64,000 bases of DNA, taken from Apostichopus japonicus (Eukaryota; Echinodermata; Holothuroidea; Aspidochirotida; Stichopodidae). Shown piece after piece: positions 50,801 through 64,000 of this stretch. The stretch is from assembly GCF_037975245.1 (NCBI RefSeq), contig NC_092571.1, positions 4,610,001-4,674,000 on the forward strand, in the 5' to 3' direction. Below the pieces are notes generated by a model that saw nothing but the letters and a program-made list of their open reading frames with translations, ran no database searches and was not told the origin of the DNA. The translations under genes and the position numbers were made by a program. Each line of letters begins with the position of its first letter. The stretch's first letter is position 1.

Positions 50801-52250
50801 ATTCATATCAAGGAATATCCATTGTTTGCTAGGTAGAAGGATTTAGTTCTTGTTAAGTTCTTGAGAGACAAATTTTAAGTTAAATGTCTGTACCCCACAA
50901 GGTATCCTGGTACTCATACCACATTACCAGAATACAGTATCAATAGGTGAATTTTCATATTCCAGTATAAAACCAAGGTCAAAGTTATTGTTGGCTTCTA
51001 ATAGCAATGTTCAAAGGCATCTACTTTAGGCTGCCACTTAGATGCATTAAGGTGTATTCATATCACATTTAAGTTCTGTACCCCACAAGCTACACTGGTA
51101 CTCATATAATATTAGGTCATACAATGCGAATAATAAGTAATTTTTTTGTGTATAGATTATCGCTGTCAATTAGATGAATTTATATTGAAGAATTTTCATT
51201 GTTTGCTACGTACAGTAGATGGCTTTAGTTCTTATTAAGTTCTTGAGAGACAAATTGTAATTTAACTGTCTGTACCCCACAAGGTATCCTGGCACTCATA
51301 CAACATGACCAGAATACAACATCAATAGGTGAATTTTCATATTCCAGTATAAAACCAGGGTCAAAGTTATTGTTTGGCTTCTAATAGCAATGGAGGCATC
51401 TACTCTAGCTGTCACTTAGATGCATTAAGGTATATTTATATCACATTTAAGTTCTGTACCCCACAAGCTACACTGGTACTCATATAATATTAGGTCCTAC
51501 AATGCGAATGATAAGTTTCATTCTGTATAGATTATTGCTGTCAAATAGATGAATTTATATTGAAGAGTTTTCATTGTTTGCTAGGTAGATGGATTTAGTT
51601 CTAATCAAGTTCTTAAGAGACATATTGTAATTGTAATTTAACTGTCTGTACCCCACAAGGTATCCTGGCACTCATACCACATGACCAGAATACAGCATCA
51701 ATAGGTGAATTTTCATTATCCTGTATATAAAGCACTGTCAAAGTTATTGTAGGCTACTCATAGCAATGAAGGCATCTACTTAAGGCTTCCACTTAGATGC
51801 ATTAAGGTATATTTATATCACATTAAAGTTCTGTACCCCACAAGCTACACTTGTACTCATATAATCTTAAGTCCTACAATGCGAATAAAAATTTGACTGT
51901 ACAGATAACCGCGGTCAATCGGTGAATTCGTATCAAGGAATATCCATTGTTTGCTAGGTAGAAGGATTTAGTTCTTGTTAAGTTCTTGAGAGACAAATTT
52001 TAATTAAAATGTCTGTACCCCACAAGGTATCCTGGTACTCATACCACATTACCAGAATACAGTATCAATAGGTGAATTTTCATATTCCAGTATAAAACCA
52101 AGGTCAAAGTTATTGTTGGCTTCTAATAGCAATGTTCAAAGGCATCTACTTTAGGCTGCCACTTAGATGCATTAAGGTGTATTCATATCACATTTAAGTT
52201 CTGTACCCCACAAGCTACACTGGTACTCATATAATATTAGGTCCTACAAT
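41860..52250 (+). repeat. Tandem duplication of a 5,169-bp satellite B segment
   Basis: Rare private variants recur at exactly 5,169 bases: TATAAAAAAACC (43029 and 48198), TGTAGGTTACTC (44632 and 49801), ACATGAACAG before GAGTACAG (45311 and 50480), GTCAAATAGATG (46371 and 51540) and the GGAACTCATATAATATT variant (about 43979 and 49148). Correspondence holds from about 41860/47030 to about 47080/52250 and fails on both outer sides. At the scattered points compared I found no difference between copies, so the duplication is recent relative to the array, or it is an assembly duplication. Confidence 0.85.
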
Positions 52251-55200
52251 GGAAATGATAAGTTTTATTCTGTATAGATTATCGCTGTCAATGAGATGAA
52301 TTTATATTGTAGAATTTTCATTGTTTGCTAGGTAGATGGATTTAGTTCTTATTAAGTTCTTGAGAGACATATTGTAATTTAATTTCAATGTCTGTACCCC
52401 ACAAGGTATCCTGGCACTCATATAATGTTAGGTCCTACAATGCGAATGATAAGTATTTTTTTGTATAGATTATCGCTGTCAATTAGATGAATTTATATTG
52501 AAGAATTTCCATTGTTTGCTAGGTAGATGGATTTAGTTCTTATTAAGTTCTTGAGAGACATATTGTAATTTAATTTCAATGTCTGTACCCCACAAGGTAT
52601 CCTGGCACTCATACAACATGACCAGAGTACAAAGTCAACAAGTTAATATTTATTATCCAGTATATCAAGCACTGTAAAAAATATTGTTGGCTACTCATAG
52701 CAATGAAGGCATCTACTTTAGGCTGCCATTAGTTGCATTGTTTTTTAGGTATATATATGACATTTAAGTTTTGTACCCCACAAGCTACACTGGTACTCAT
52801 ATAATGTTAGGTCCTACAATGCGAATGATAAGTATTTTTTTGTATAGATTATCGCTGTCAATTAGTTGAATTTATATTGAAGAATTTTCATTGTTTGCTA
52901 GGTAGATGGATTTAGTTCTTATTAAGTTCTTGAGAGACAAATTGTAATTTAACTGTCTGTACCCCACAAGGTATCCTAGCACTCATACCACATGACCAGA
53001 GTACAGTACGACAAATTGTAATTTAACTGTCTGTACCCCACAAGGTATCCTGGCACTCATACCACATGACCAGAGTATAGTACAACAAATTGTAATTTAA
53101 ATGTCTGTACCCCACAAGGTATCCTGGTACTCATACCACATTACCAGAGTACAGTACGACAAATTGTAATTTAACTGTCTGTACCCCACAAGGTATCCTG
53201 GCACTCATACAACATGACCAGAGTACAAAATCAACAAGTTAATATTTATTATGCAGTATATCAAGCACTGTAAATAATATTGTTGGCTACTCATAGCAAT
53301 GAAGGCATCTACTTTAGGCTGCCATTTAGTTGCATTGTTTTTAAGGTATATTTATATGACATTTAAATTTTGTACCCCAAAAGCTACACTGGTACTCATA
53401 TAATGTTAGGTCCTACAATGCGAATGATAAGTATTTTTTTGTATAGATTATCGCTGTCAATTAGATGAATTTATATTGAAGAATTTTCATTGTTTGCTAG
53501 GTAGATGGATTTAGTTCTTATTAAGTTCTTGAGAGACATATTGTAATTTAATTTCAATGTCTGTACCCCACAAGGTATCCTGGCACTCATACAACATGAC
53601 CAGAGTACAAAATCAACAAGTTAATATTTATTATCCAGTATATCAAGCACTGTAAAAAATATTGTTGGCTACTCATAGCAATGGAGGCATCTACTTTAGG
53701 CTGCCATTAGTTGCATTGTTTTTAAGGTATATATATGACATTTAAGTTTTGTACCCCACAAGCTACACTGGTACTCATATAATGTTAGGTCCTACAATGC
53801 GAATGATAAGTATTTTTTTGTATAGATTATCGCTGTCAATTAGTTGAATTTATATTGAAGAATTTTCATTGTTTGCTAGGTAGATGGATTTAGTTCTTAT
53901 TAAGTTCTTGAGAGACAAATTGTAATTTAACTGTCTGTACCCCACAAGGTATCCTAGCACTCATACCACATGACCAGAGTACAGTACGACAAATTGTAAT
54001 TTAACTGTCTGTACCCCACAAGGTATCCGGGCACTCATACCACATGACCAGAGTATAGTACAACAAATTGTAATTTAAATGTCTGTACCCCACAAGGTAT
54101 CCTGGTACTCATACCACATTACCAGAGTACAGTACGACAAATTGTAATTTAACTGTCTGTACCCCACAAGGTATCCTGGCACTCATACCACATGACCAGA
54201 GTACAGTACAACAAATTGTAATTTAACTGTCTGTACCCCACAAGGTATCCTGGCACTCATACAACATGACCAGAGTACAAAATCAACAAGTTAATATTTA
54301 TTATCCAGTATATCAAGCACTGTAAAAAATATTGTTGGCTACTCATAGAAATGAAGGCATCTACTTTAGGCTGCCATTTAGTTGCATTGTTTTTAAGGTA
54401 TATATATGACATTTAAGTTTTGTACCCCACAAGCTACACTGGTACTCATATAATGTTAGGTCCTACAATGCGAATGATAAGTATTTTTTTGTATAGATTA
54501 TCGCTGTCAATTAGTTGAATTTATATTGAAGAATTTTCATTGTTTGCTAGGTAGATGGATTTAGTTCTTATTAAGTTCTTGAGAGACAAATTGTAATTTA
54601 ACTGTCTGTACCCCACAAGGTATCCTAGCACTCATACCACATGACCAGAGTACAGTACGACAAATTGTAATTTAACTGTCTGTACCCCACAAGGTATCCT
54701 GGCACTCATACCACATGACCAGAGTATAGTACAACAAATTGTAATTTAAATGTCTGTACCCCACAAGGTATCCTGGTACTCATACCACATGACCAGAGTA
54801 CAGTCCGACAAATTGTAATTGAACTGTCTGTACCCCACAAGGTATCCTGGCACTCATACCACATGACCAGAGTACAGTACGACAAATTGTAATTTAACTG
54901 TCTGTACCCCACAAGGTATCCTGGCACTCATACAACATGACCAGAGTACAAAATCAACAAGTTAATATTTATTATCCAGTATATCAAGCACTGTAAAAAA
55001 TATTGTTGGCTACTCATAGCAATGAAGGCATCTACTTTAGGCTGCCATTTAGTTGCATTGTTTTTAAGGTATATATATGACATTTAAGTTTTGTACCCCA
55101 CAAGCTACACTGGTACTCATATAATGTTAGGTCCTACAATGCGAATGATAAGTATTTTTTTGTATAGATTATCACTGTCAATTAGTTGAATTTATATTGA

Positions 55201-58200
55201 AGAATTTTCATTGTTTGCTAGGTAGATGGATTTAGTTCTTATTAAGTTCTTGAGAGACAAATTGTTATTGAACTGTCTGTACCCCACAAGGTATCCTAGC
55301 ACTCATACCACATGACCAGAGTACAGTACGACAAATTGTAATTTAACTGTCTGTACCCCACAAGGTATCCTGGCACTCATACCACATGACCAGAGTATAG
55401 TACAACAAATTGTAATTTAACTGTCTGTACCCCACAAGGTATCCTGGTACTCATACCACATGACCAGAGTACAGTAAGACAAATTGTAATTTAACTGTCT
55501 GTACCCCACAAGGTATCCTGGCACTCATACCACATGACCAGAGTACAGTACGACAAATTGTAATTTAACTGTCTGTACCCCACAAGGTATCCTGGCACTC
55601 ATACAACATGACCAGAGTACAAAATCAACAAGTTAATATTTATTATCCAGTATATCAAGCACTGTAAAAAATATTGTTGGCTACTCATAGCAATGAAGGC
55701 ATCTACTTTAGGCTGCCATTTAGTTGCATTGTTTTTAAGGTATATTTATATGGCATTTAAGTTTTGTACCCCACAAGCTACACTGGTACTCATATAATGT
55801 TAGGTCCTACAATGCGAATGATAAGTATTTTTTTGTATAGATTATCGCTGTCAATTAGATGAATTTATATTGAAGAATTTCCATTGTTTGCTAGGTAGAT
55901 GGATTTAGTTCTTATTAAGTTCTTGAGAGACATATTGTAATTTAATTTCAATGTCTGTACCCCACAAGGTATCCTGGCACTCATACAACATGACCAGAGT
56001 ACAGTATCAACAAGTTAATATTTATTATCCAGTATATCAAGCACTGTAAAAAATATTGTTGGCTACTCATAACAATGAAGGCATCTACTTTAGGCTGCCA
56101 TTAGTTGCATTGTTTTTAAGGTATATATATGACATTTAAGTTTTGTACCCCACAAGCTACACTGGTACTCATATAATGTTAGGTCCTACAATGCGAATGA
56201 TAAGTATTTTTTTGTATAGATTATCGCTGTCAATTAGATGAATTTATATTGAAGAATTTTCATTGTTTGCTAGGTAGATGGATTTAGTTCTTATTAAGTT
56301 CTTGAGAGACAAATTGTAATTTAACTGTCTGTACCCCACAAGGTATCCTAGCACTCATACCACATGACCAGAGTACAGTATGACAAATTGTAATTTAACT
56401 GTCTGTACCCCACAAGGTATCCTGGCACTCATACCACATGACCAGAGTATAGTACAACAAATTGTAATTTAACTGTCTGTACCCCACAAGGTATCCTGGC
56501 ACTCATACCACATGACCAGAGTACAGTACGACAAATTGTAATTTAACTGTCTGTACCCCACAAGGTATCCTGGCACTCATACCACATGACCAGAGTACAG
56601 TACAACAAATTGTAATTTAAATGTCTGTACCCCACAAGGTATCCTGGTACTCATACCACATGACCAGAGTACAGTACGACAAATTGTAATTTAACTGTCT
56701 GTACCCCACAAGGTATCCTGGCACTCATACCACATGACCAGAGTACAGTACAACAAATTGTAATTTAACTGTCTGTACCCCACAAGGTATCCTGGCACTC
56801 ATACAACATGACCAGAGTACAAAATCAACAAGTTAATATTTATTATCCAGTATATCAAGCACTGTAAAAAATATTGTTGGCTACTCATAGCAATGAAGGC
56901 ATCTACTTTAGGCTGCCATTTAGTTGCATTGTTTTTAAGGTATATATATGACATTTAAGTTTTGTACCCCACAAGCTACACTGGTACTCATATAATGTTA
57001 GGTCCTACAATGCGAATGATAAGTATTTTTTTGTATAGATTATCGCTGTCAATTAGATATATTTATATTGAAGAATTTTCATTGTTTGCTAGGTAGATGG
57101 ATTTAGTTCTTATTAAGTTCTTGAGAGACAAATTGTTATTGAACTGTCTGTACCCCACAAGGTATCCTAGCACTCATACCACATGACCAGAGTACAGTAC
57201 GACAAATTGTAATTTAACTGTCTGTACCCCACAAGGTATCCTGGCACTCATACCACATGACCAGAGTATAGTACAACAAATTGTAATTTAACTGTCTGTA
57301 CCCCACAAGGTATCCTGGTACTCATACCACATGACCAGAGTACAGTAAGACAAATTGTAATTTAACTGTCTGTACCCCACAAGGTATCCTGGCACTCATA
57401 CCACATGACCAGAGTACAGTACGACAAATTGTAATTTAACTGTCTGTACCCCACAAGGTATCCTGGCACTCATACAACATGACCAGAGTACAAAATCAAC
57501 AAGTTAATATTTATTATCCAGTATATCAAGCACTGTAAAAAATATTGTTGGCTACTCATAGCAATGAAGGCATCTACTTTAGGCTGCCATTTAGTTGCAT
57601 TGTTTTTAAGGTATATTTATATGGCATTTAAGTTTTGTACCCCACAAGCTACACTGGTACTCATATAATGTTAGGTCCTACAATGCGAATGATAAGTATT
57701 TTTTTGTATAGATTATCGCTGTCAATTAGATGAATTTATATTGAAGAATTTCCATTGTTTGCTAGGTAGATGGATTTAGTTCTTATTAAGTTCTTGAGAG
57801 ACATATTGTAATTTAATTTCAATGTCTGTACCCCACAAGGTATCCTGGCACTCATACAACATGACCAGAGTACAGTATCAACAAGTTAATATTTATTATC
57901 CAGTATATCAAGCACTGTAAAAAATATTGTTGGCTACTCATAACAATGAAGGCATCTACTTTAGGCTGCCATTAGTTGCATTGTTTTTAAGGTATATATA
58001 TGACATTTAAGTTTTGTACCCCACAAGCTACACTGGTACTCATATAATGTTAGGTCCTACAATGCGAATGATAAGTATTTTTTTGTATAGATTATCGCTG
58101 TCAATTAGATGAATTTATATTGAAGAATTTTCATTGTTTGCTAGGTAGATGGATTTAGTTCTTATTAAGTTCTTGAGAGACAAATTGCAATTTAACTGTC

Positions 58201-61200
58201 TGTACCCCACAAGGTATCCTGGCACTCATACCACATGACCAGAGTACAGTATGACAAATTGTAATTTAACTGTCTGTACCCCACAAGGTATCCTGGCACT
58301 CATACCACATGACCAGAGTATAGTACAACAAATTGTAATTTAACTGTCTGTACCCCACAAGGTATCCTGGCACTCATACCACATGACCAGAGTACAGTAC
58401 GACAAATTGTAATTTAACTGTCTGTACCCCACAAGGTATCCTGGCACTCATACCACATGACCAGAGTACAGTACAACAAATTGTAATTTAAATGTCTGTA
58501 CCCCACAAGGTATCCTGGTACTCATACCACATGACCAGAGTACAGTACGACAAATTGTAATTTAACTGTCTGTACCCCACAAGGTATCCTGGCACTCATA
58601 CCACATGACCAGAGTACAGTACGACAAATTGTAATTTAACTGTCTGTACCCCACAAGGTATCCTGGCACTCATACAACATGACCAGAGTACAAAATCAAC
58701 AAGTTAATATTTATTATCCAGTATATCAAGCACTGTAAAAAATATTGTTGGCTACTCATAGCAATGAAGGCATCTACTTTAGGCTGCCATTTAGTTGCAT
58801 TGTTTTTAAGGTATATATATGACATTTAAGTTTTGTACCCCACAAGCTACACTGGTACTCATATAATGTTAGGTCCTACAATTCGAATGATAAGTATTTT
58901 TTTGTATAGATTATCGCTGTCAATTAGATGAATTTATATTGAAGAATTTTCATTGTTTGCTAGGTAGATGGATTTAGTTCTTATTAAGTTCTTGAGAGAC
59001 AAATTGTAATTTAACTGTCTGTACCCCACAAGGTATCCTAGCACTCATACCACATGACCAGAGTACAGTACGACAAATTGTAATTTAACTGTCTGTACCC
59101 CACAAGGTGTCCTGGCACTCATACCACATGACCAGAGTACAGTACAACAAATTGTAATTTAACTGTCTGTACCCCACAAGGTATCCTGGCACTCATACCA
59201 CATGACCAGAGTACAGTACGACAAATTGTAATTTAACTGTCTGTACCCCACAAGGTATCCTGGCACTCATACCACATGACCAGAGTATAGTACAACAAAT
59301 TGTAATTTAAATGTCTGTACCCCACAAGGTATCCTGGTACTCATACCACATGACCAGAGTACAGTACGACAAATTGTAATTTAACTGTCTGTACCCCACA
59401 AGGTATCCTGGCACTCATACCACATGACCAGAGTACAGTACAACAAATTGTAATTTAACTGTCTGTACCCCACAAGGTATCCTGGCACTCATACAACATG
59501 ACCAGAGTACAAAATCAACAAGTTAATATTTATTATCCAGTATATCAAGCACTGTAAAAAATATTGTTGGCTACTCATAGCAATAAAGGCATCTACTTTA
59601 GGCTGCCATTTAGTTGCATTGTTTTTAAGGTATATATATGACATTTAAGTTTTGTACCCCACAAGCTACACTGGTACTCATATAATGTTAGGTCCTACAA
59701 TGCGAATGATAAGTATTTTTTTGTATAGATTATCGCTGTCAATTAGATATATTTATATTGAAGAATTTTCATTGTTTGCTAGGTAGATGGATTTAGTTCT
59801 TATTAAGTTCTTGAGAGACAAATTGTAATTTAACTGTCTGTACCCCACAAGGTATCCTGGCACTCATACCACATGACCAGAGTACAGTACAACAAATTGT
59901 AATTTAAATGTCTGTACCCCACAAGGTATCCTGGTACTCATACCACATGACCAGAGTACAGTACGACAAATTGTAATTTAACTGTCTGTACCCCACAAGG
60001 TATCCTGGCACTCATACCACATGACCAGAGTACAGTACAACAAATTGTAATTTAACTGTCTGTACCCCACAAGGTATCCTGGCACTCATACAACATGACC
60101 AGAGTACAAAATCAACAAGTTAATATTTATTATCCAGTATATCAAGCACTGTAAAAAATATTGTTGGCTACTCATAGCAATAAAGGCATCTACTTTAGGC
60201 TGCCATTTAGTTGCATTGTTTTTAAGGTATATATATGACATTTAAGTTTTGTACCCCACAAGCTACACTGGTACTCATATAATGTTAGGTCCTACAATGC
60301 GAATGATAAGTATTTTTTTGTATAGATTATCGCTGTCAATTAGATATATTTATATTGAAGAATTTTCATTGTTTGCTAGGTAGATGGATTTAGTTCTTAT
60401 TAAGTTCTTGAGAGACAAATTGTAATTTAACTGTCTGTACCCCACAAGGTATCCTAGCACTCATACCACATGACCAGAGTACAGTACGACAAATTGTAAT
60501 TTAACTGTCTGTACCCCACAAGGTATCCTGGCACTCATACCACATGACCAGAGTACAGTACGACAAATTGTAATTTAACTGTCTGTACCCCACAAGGTAT
60601 CCTGGCACTCATACAACATGACCAGAGTACAAAATCAACAAGTTAATATTTATTATCCAGTATATCAAGCACTGTAAAAAATATTGTTGGCTACTCATAG
60701 CAATGAAGGCATCTACTTTAGGCTGCCATTTAGTTGCATTGTTTTTAAGGTATATTTATATGGCATTTAAGTTTTGTACCCCACAAGCTACACTGGTACT
60801 CATATAATGTTAGGTCCTACAATGCGAATGATAAGTATTTTTTTGTATAGATTATCGCTGTCAATTAGATGAATTTATATTGAAGAATTTCCATTGTTTG
60901 CTAGGTAGATGGATTTAGTTCTTATTAAGTTCTTGAGAGACATATTGTAATTTAATTTCAATGTCTGTACCCCACAAGGTATCCTGGCACTCATACAACA
61001 TGACCAGAGTACAGTATCAACAAGTTAATATTTATTATCCAGTATATCAAGCACTGTAAAAAATATTGTTGGCTACTCATAACAATGAAGGCATCTACTT
61101 TAGGCTGCCATTAGTTGCATTGTTTTTAAGGTATATATATGACATTTAAGTTTTGTACCCCACAAGCTACACTGGTACTCATATAATGTTAGGTCCTACA

Positions 61201-64000
61201 ATGCGAATGATAAGTATTTTTTTGTATAGATTATCGCTGTCAATTAGATGAATTTATATTGAAGAATTTTCATTGTTTGCTAGGTAGATGGATTTAGTTC
61301 TTATTAAGTTCTTGAGAGACAAATTGTAATTTAACTGTCTGTACCCCACAAGGTATCCTGGTACTCATACCACATGACCAGAGTACAGTACGACAAATTG
61401 TAATTTAACTGTCTGTACCCCACAAGGTATCCTGGCACTCATACCACATGACCAGAGTACAGTACAACAAATTGTAATTTAACTGTCTGTACCCCACAAG
61501 GTATCCTGGCACTCATACAACATGACCAGAGTACAAAATCAACAAGTTAATATTTATTATCCAGTATATCAAGCACTGTAAAAAATATTGTTGGCTACTC
61601 ATAGCAATAAAGGCATCTACTTTAGGCTGCCATTTAGTTGCATTGTTTTTAAGGTATATATATGACATTTAAGTTTTGTACCCCACAAGCTACACTGGTA
61701 CTCATATAATGTTAGGTCCTACAATGCGAATGATAAGTATTTTTTTGTATAGATTATCGCTGTCAATTAGATATATTTATATTGAAGAATTTTCATTGTT
61801 TGCTAGGTAGATGGATTTAGTTCTTATTAAGTTCTTGAGAGACAAATTGTAATTTAACTGTCTGTACCCCACAAGGTATCCTGGCACTCATACCACATGA
61901 CCAGAGTACAGTACAACAAATTGTAATTTAAATGTCTGTACCCCACAAGGTATCCTGGTACTCATACCACATGACCAGAGTACAGTACGACAAATTGTAA
62001 TTTAACTGTCTGTACCCCACAAGGTATCCTGGCACTCATACCACATGACCAGAGTACAGTACAACAAATTGTAATTTAACTGTCTGTACCCCACAAGGTA
62101 TCCTGGCACTCATACAACATGACCAGAGTACAAAATCAACAAGTTAATATTTATTATCCAGTATATCAAGCACTGTAAAAAATATTGTTGGCTACTCATA
62201 GCAATAAAGGCATCTACTTTAGGCTGCCATTTAGTTGCATTGTTTTTAAGGTATATATATGACATTTAAGTTTTGTACCCCACAAGCTACACTGGTACTC
62301 ATATAATGTTAGGTCCTACAATGCGAATGATAAGTATTTTTTTGTATAGATTATCGCTGTCAATTAGATATATTTATATTGAAGAATTTTCATTGTTTGC
62401 TAGGTAGATGGATTTAGTTCTTATTAAGTTCTTGAGAGACAAATTGTAATTTAACTGTCTGTACCCCACAAGGTATCCTAGCACTCATACCACATGACCA
62501 GAGTACAGTACGACAAATTGTAATTTAACTGTCTGTACCCCACAAGGTATCCTGGCACTCATACCACATGACCAGAGTACAGTACGACAAATTGTAATTT
62601 AACTGTCTGTACCCCACAAGGTATCCTGGCACTCATACAACATGACCAGAGTACAAAATCAACAAGTTAATATTTATTATCCAGTATATCAAGCACTGTA
62701 AAAAATATTGTTGGCTACTCATAGCAATGAAGGCATCTACTTTAGGCTGCCATTTAGTTGCATTGTTTTTAAGGTATATTTATATGGCATTTAAGTTTTG
62801 TACCCCACAAGCTACACTGGTACTCATATAATGTTAGGTCCTACAATGCGAATGATAAGTATTTTTTTGTATAGATTATCGCTGTCAATTAGATGAATTT
62901 ATATTGAAGAATTTCCATTGTTTGCTAGGTAGATGGATTTAGTTCTTATTAAGTTCTTGAGAGACATATTGTAATTTAATTTCAATGTCTGTACCCCACA
63001 AGGTATCCTGGCACTCATACAACATGACCAGAGTACAGTATCAACAAGTTAATATTTATTATCCAGTATATCAAGCACTGTAAAAAATATTGTTGGCTAC
63101 TCATAACAATGAAGGCATCTACTTTAGGCTGCCATTAGTTGCATTGTTTTTAAGGTATATATATGACATTTAAGTTTTGTACCCCACAAGCTACACTGGT
63201 ACTCATATAATGTTAGGTCCTACAATGCGAATGATAAGTATTTTTTTGTATAGATTATCGCTGTCAATTAGATGAATTTATATTGAAGAATTTTCATTGT
63301 TTGCTAGGTAGATGGATTTAGTTCTTATTAAGTTCTTGAGAGACAAATTGCAATTTAACTGTCTGTACCCCACAAGGTATCCTAGCACTCATACCACATG
63401 ACCAGAGTACAGTATGACAAATTGTAATTTAACTGTCTGTACCCCACAAGGTATCCTGGCACTCATACCACATGACCAGAGTATAGTACAACAAATTGTA
63501 ATTTAACTGTCTGTACCCCACAAGGTATCCTGGCACTCATACCACATGACCAGAGTACAGTACGACAAATTGTAATTTAACTGTCTGTACCCCACAAGGT
63601 ATCCTGGCACTCATACCACATGACCAGAGTACAGTACAACAAATTGTAATTTAAATGTCTGTACCCCACAAGGTATCCTGGTACTCATACCACATGACCA
63701 GAGTACAGTACGACAAATTGTAATTTAACTGTCTGTACCCCACAAGGTATCCTGGCACTCATACCACATGACCAGAGTACAGTACAACAAATTGTAATTT
63801 AACTGTCTGTACCCCACAAGGTATCCTGGCACTCATACAACATGACCAGAGTACAAAATCAACAAGTTAATATTTATTATCCAGTATATCAAGCACTGTA
63901 AAAAATATTGTTGGCTACTCATAGCAATGAAGGCATCTACTTTAGGCTGCCATTTAGTTGCATTGTTTTTAAGGTATATATATGACATTTAAGTTTTGTA
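52250..64000. repeat. Most homogeneous part of satellite B, with runs of 74-bp units
   Basis: Full units of 374-382 bp alternate with runs of 74-bp units. TGTCTGTACC marks fall at 52954, 53028, 53102 and 53176 (three 74-mers, then a full unit), at 53932, 54006, 54080, 54154 and 54228, and at 56326 through 56770 in six steps of 74. Larger blocks vary: the variant TCATAACAATG recurs at 56067, 57938, 61077 and 63101 (spacings 1871, 3139, 2024), and CAATAAAGGC recurs at spacings of about 598, which equals three 74-mers plus one full unit of 376. Confidence 0.85.
56326..56844 (+). repeat. Longest clear run of the 74-bp unit
   Basis: Six consecutive 74-bp steps, each from TGTCTGTACCCCACAAGG through CATGACCAGAGTACAGTAC to GACAAATTGTAATTTAA. 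The last is followed by a full unit (ACAAAATCAACAAG...). Copies differ mainly at a few positions: CTAGCACT, CTGGCACT or CTGGTACT, and the dinucleotide after CAGTA. A similar run lies at about 58196-58680. The junction inside the 74-mer joins the start of a full unit to its last 18 bases. Confidence 0.85.

Larger units (their letters stand above)
20430..64000. repeat. Satellite B: very large array of about 374-bp dimeric units and 74-bp derivatives
   Basis: The array fills the rest of the window and runs off its right edge. The full unit is about 362-382 bp. It has two related halves: one with CTGTACCCCACAAGGTATCC then GGCACTCATAC, the other with CTGTACCCCACAAGCTACAC then GGTACTCATAT. At 21871, 22058 and 22245 these marks are exactly 187 bases apart, so the unit is an ancient dimer of about 187 bp. 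Other constant blocks are GGCATCTACTTTAGGCTGCC, GATGCATTAAGGTAT, TTAGGTCCTACAATGCGAAT, CATTGTTTGCTAGGTAGA and AAGTTCTTGAGAGACAAATT. Interspersed are runs of a 74-bp short unit. No gene is seen in it; the few open frames (for example 35776-35967) translate the repeat. Centromeric or pericentromeric heterochromatin is possible but not shown by sequence. Confidence 0.93.

Noticed and set aside
54706-54927. A 73-codon minus-strand frame with a repeated peptide motif
   Set aside because: Three 74-bp units read in succession give 222 bases, divisible by three; it is an artefact of the repeat.
52954-63800. Regular 74-bp repeats resembling a CRISPR array
   Set aside because: The whole 74 bp is repeated with no variable spacers, no cas genes are present, and the setting is a eukaryotic satellite.
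10425-64000. Common origin of satellites A and B
   Set aside because: Both have steps near 185 bp and share an ATGCATT(A/G)AG-like patch, but I could not extend the similarity beyond about 15 bases; shared nucleosome-scale length is enough to explain the period.

Overview
This window is eukaryotic nuclear DNA, most likely from a marine invertebrate animal. It is AT-rich and gene-poor, and is dominated by satellite DNA and transposon-like repeats. The one credible gene is split by short introns with canonical GT-AG borders. I see no bacterial-style operons, RNA genes or CRISPR arrays. The species cannot be fixed by eye. The C-terminal domain of the gene is of a type I recall from uncharacterised fish and invertebrate proteins, which supports an animal but nothing narrower.

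Layout. (1) Positions 1 to about 4312 form a foldback-type element. Two inverted arms, each a tandem array of roughly 142-bp units, flank a 2.1-kb AT-rich centre with no recognisable transposase. The outer ends at 1 and 4312 are exact reverse complements. (2) About 4313-7713 is non-coding. It holds a 27-bp palindrome, six copies of a GGTAACTCACGTTACC-like motif and a small direct duplication. (3) 7714-10388 holds six predicted exons on the + strand, the 3' part of a gene. Their phases agree across all five introns, including a 29-nt microexon and two consecutive exons that look like a tandem exon duplication. (4) About 10425-15835 is satellite A, with monomers of about 183 bp arranged in higher-order patterns. 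It starts within 40 bases of the gene's stop codon and is interrupted by a roughly 310-bp foreign segment. (5) About 15836-20430 is unique non-coding DNA. It carries two more tiny palindromes, each between 7-bp direct repeats, as an insertion would leave. (6) About 20430-64000 is satellite B, a very large array running off the right edge. Its basic unit of about 374 bp is a dimer of two diverged halves of about 187 bp. A 74-bp derivative, which looks like a full unit with a 300-bp internal deletion, has been amplified separately, so long repeats are mixtures of full units and runs of 74-mers. Divergence is highest at the left edge and lowest at the right. A 5,169-bp segment is tandemly duplicated almost perfectly at about 41.86-52.25 kb.

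No multi-gene pathway is visible. The main interest is repeat biology: a foldback element, ultra-short palindromic insertions, hairpin conservation in satellite A, and the growth of satellite B by internal deletion, amplification and recent segmental duplication. All alignments were made by eye. Boundaries in repeats are good to a few bases where exact matches are cited and to tens of bases otherwise.
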